23,993 nucleotides of DNA, taken from the NCBI GenBank assembly GCA_031362405.1, contig JANLSO010000043.1:1-23993 (forward strand), read 5' to 3'. Both the position numbers and the translations under genes were made by a program. This document shows positions 23,360 to 23,993 of the stretch, one piece after another (the stretch's first letter is position 1; each line of letters opens with the position of its first letter). The stretch comes from JANLSO01 sp031362405 (lineage in GTDB: Bacteria > Actinomycetota > Thermoleophilia > Miltoncostaeales > Miltoncostaeaceae). The notes beneath the pieces were generated by a model that saw only the letters and a list, made by a program, of their open reading frames with translations, searched no databases and had not been told where the DNA came from.

Positions 23360-23993
23360 CTACCCCAGCAGGGTACGAATGCCCTCGCGGGGATCCTCGA
23401 CGCGCATCAGGGCCTCGCCGACGAGGATCGCATCGACCCCAGCCTGCTCGAGCTCTTCGACGTCGGCACGTGAGGTGATGCCCGACTCGGCGACCACCAC
23501 CGTGCCGGCGGGCACATCCGACAGCAGTTGGAAGGTCGTGCGCAGATCAACCTCGAGGCTGTGCAGGTTGCGGTTGTTGATGCCGATCACCTCGGCACCC
23601 GCATCGACCGCGATCTCCACCTCGTCCTCGTCGTGCACCTCCACGAGGCAGTCAAGACCCAGGTCGCCCGCCGCGACCATCATGTCGGCGAGCCGATCCG
23701 CACCCAACCCCGCGACGATCAAAAGCACCGCGTCGGCACCCGAGATGCGGGCCTCGACGAGCTGGTATGGATCGACGATGAAGTCTTTTCGCAGCAGGGG
23801 CAGCCCACAGGCCGCCCGGGCCTCGACCAGGTCGTCGAGCGTGCCGCCGAACCAGGCGGGCTCGGTGAGCACCGAGCAGGCGCTCGCGCCGCCCTCCTCA
23901 TAGGCCCTCACGATCTCCGAGACGCTCGCCCCCGGGCGAATGTCTCCGCGCGATGGGCTCGAGCGCTTCATCTCGGCGATGAGCGAGATGCCC
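23360..23993 (-). CDS. trpC: Indole-3-glycerol-phosphate synthase, 3' part, cut by window edge
   Basis: This tryptophan-biosynthesis enzyme closes the indole ring from 1-(o-carboxyphenylamino)-1-deoxyribulose 5-phosphate. About 210 C-terminal residues are visible and the frame is open to the right edge, where ISLIAEMKRSSPSRGDI carries the conserved catalytic-region lysine. Further motifs are SVLTEPAWFGGTLDDL, LPLLRKDFIVDPYQ, VEVHDEDEVEIA, IGINNRNLHSLEVDL and VVAESGITSRADVE, ending VGEALMR with a short tail. The full enzyme is about 260 residues, so some 50 are missing. It runs in the same direction as the tlpA-ccmH pair 41 bases downstream, and the rest of the trp genes would lie to the right. 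Confidence 0.96.
   Translation of the reverse strand, partial: GISLIAEMKRSSPSRGDIRPGASVSEIVRAYEEGGASACSVLTEPAWFGGTLDDLVEARAACGLPLLRKDFIVDPYQLVEARISGADAVLLIVAGLGADRLADMMVAAGDLGLDCLVEVHDEDEVEIAVDAGAEVIGINNRNLHSLEVDLRTTFQLLSDVPAGTVVVAESGITSRADVEELEQAGVDAILVGEALMRVEDPREGIRTLLG

Noticed and set aside
1..23993. CRISPR arrays, tRNA, rRNA, transposases or attachment sites
   Set aside because: No spaced repeats, cloverleaf-type sequences, transposase motifs or matching terminal repeats were found on reading through both strands.

Overview
The window is GC-rich bacterial DNA from an actinobacterium. The signs are strong G/C at third codon positions, an actinobacterial-type XylA, ATGA start/stop overlaps and a few leaderless-looking starts. 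The HDOD-LuxR and GAF-GAF-GGDEF-HD-GYP genes would suit a deep branch such as Thermoleophilia or Acidimicrobiia, but that placement is inference. No rRNA, tRNA, CRISPR array, insertion sequence or phage gene is visible.

Left part (1-8.8 kb, mostly accessory). The 5' end of an RND efflux permease runs off the left edge. Next comes a leftward DUF2293 - SWIM zinc-finger gene pair, then a rightward pair made of a 455-residue unknown protein and DNA-3-methyladenine glycosylase I (tag). A lower-GC patch (about 5.6-7.1 kb) holds a leftward three-segment membrane/coiled-coil protein of unknown family and a rightward gene remnant. An FAD-dependent oxidoreductase and a fasciclin-domain lipoprotein follow, tail to tail. 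Six genes between 1.1 and 10.8 kb are interrupted by single-base indels, eleven in all. None is needed in the main genes beyond 10.9 kb.

Middle (8.9-17.4 kb): a D-xylose utilisation locus. xylB stands first, then an unknown leftward gene, then xylA, a xylose-type ABC transporter (lipoprotein, single-cassette ATPase, permease), a ROK-family regulator and an aldose 1-epimerase. Uptake (xylFGH), anomer interconversion, isomerisation to xylulose (XylA) and phosphorylation (XylB) form a complete entry route to the pentose phosphate pathway. A 19-bp inverted repeat upstream of xylA is the best candidate operator for the ROK regulator.

Right part (17.6-24 kb): a DUF72 protein and a divergent small helix-turn-helix protein. 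Then a leftward signalling pair, with a GAF-GAF-GGDEF(degenerate)-HD-GYP protein followed by an HDOD-LuxR protein. Then leftward cytochrome c maturation genes (a TlpA/CcmG-like thioredoxin and CcmH), and the 3' part of trpC running off the right edge.
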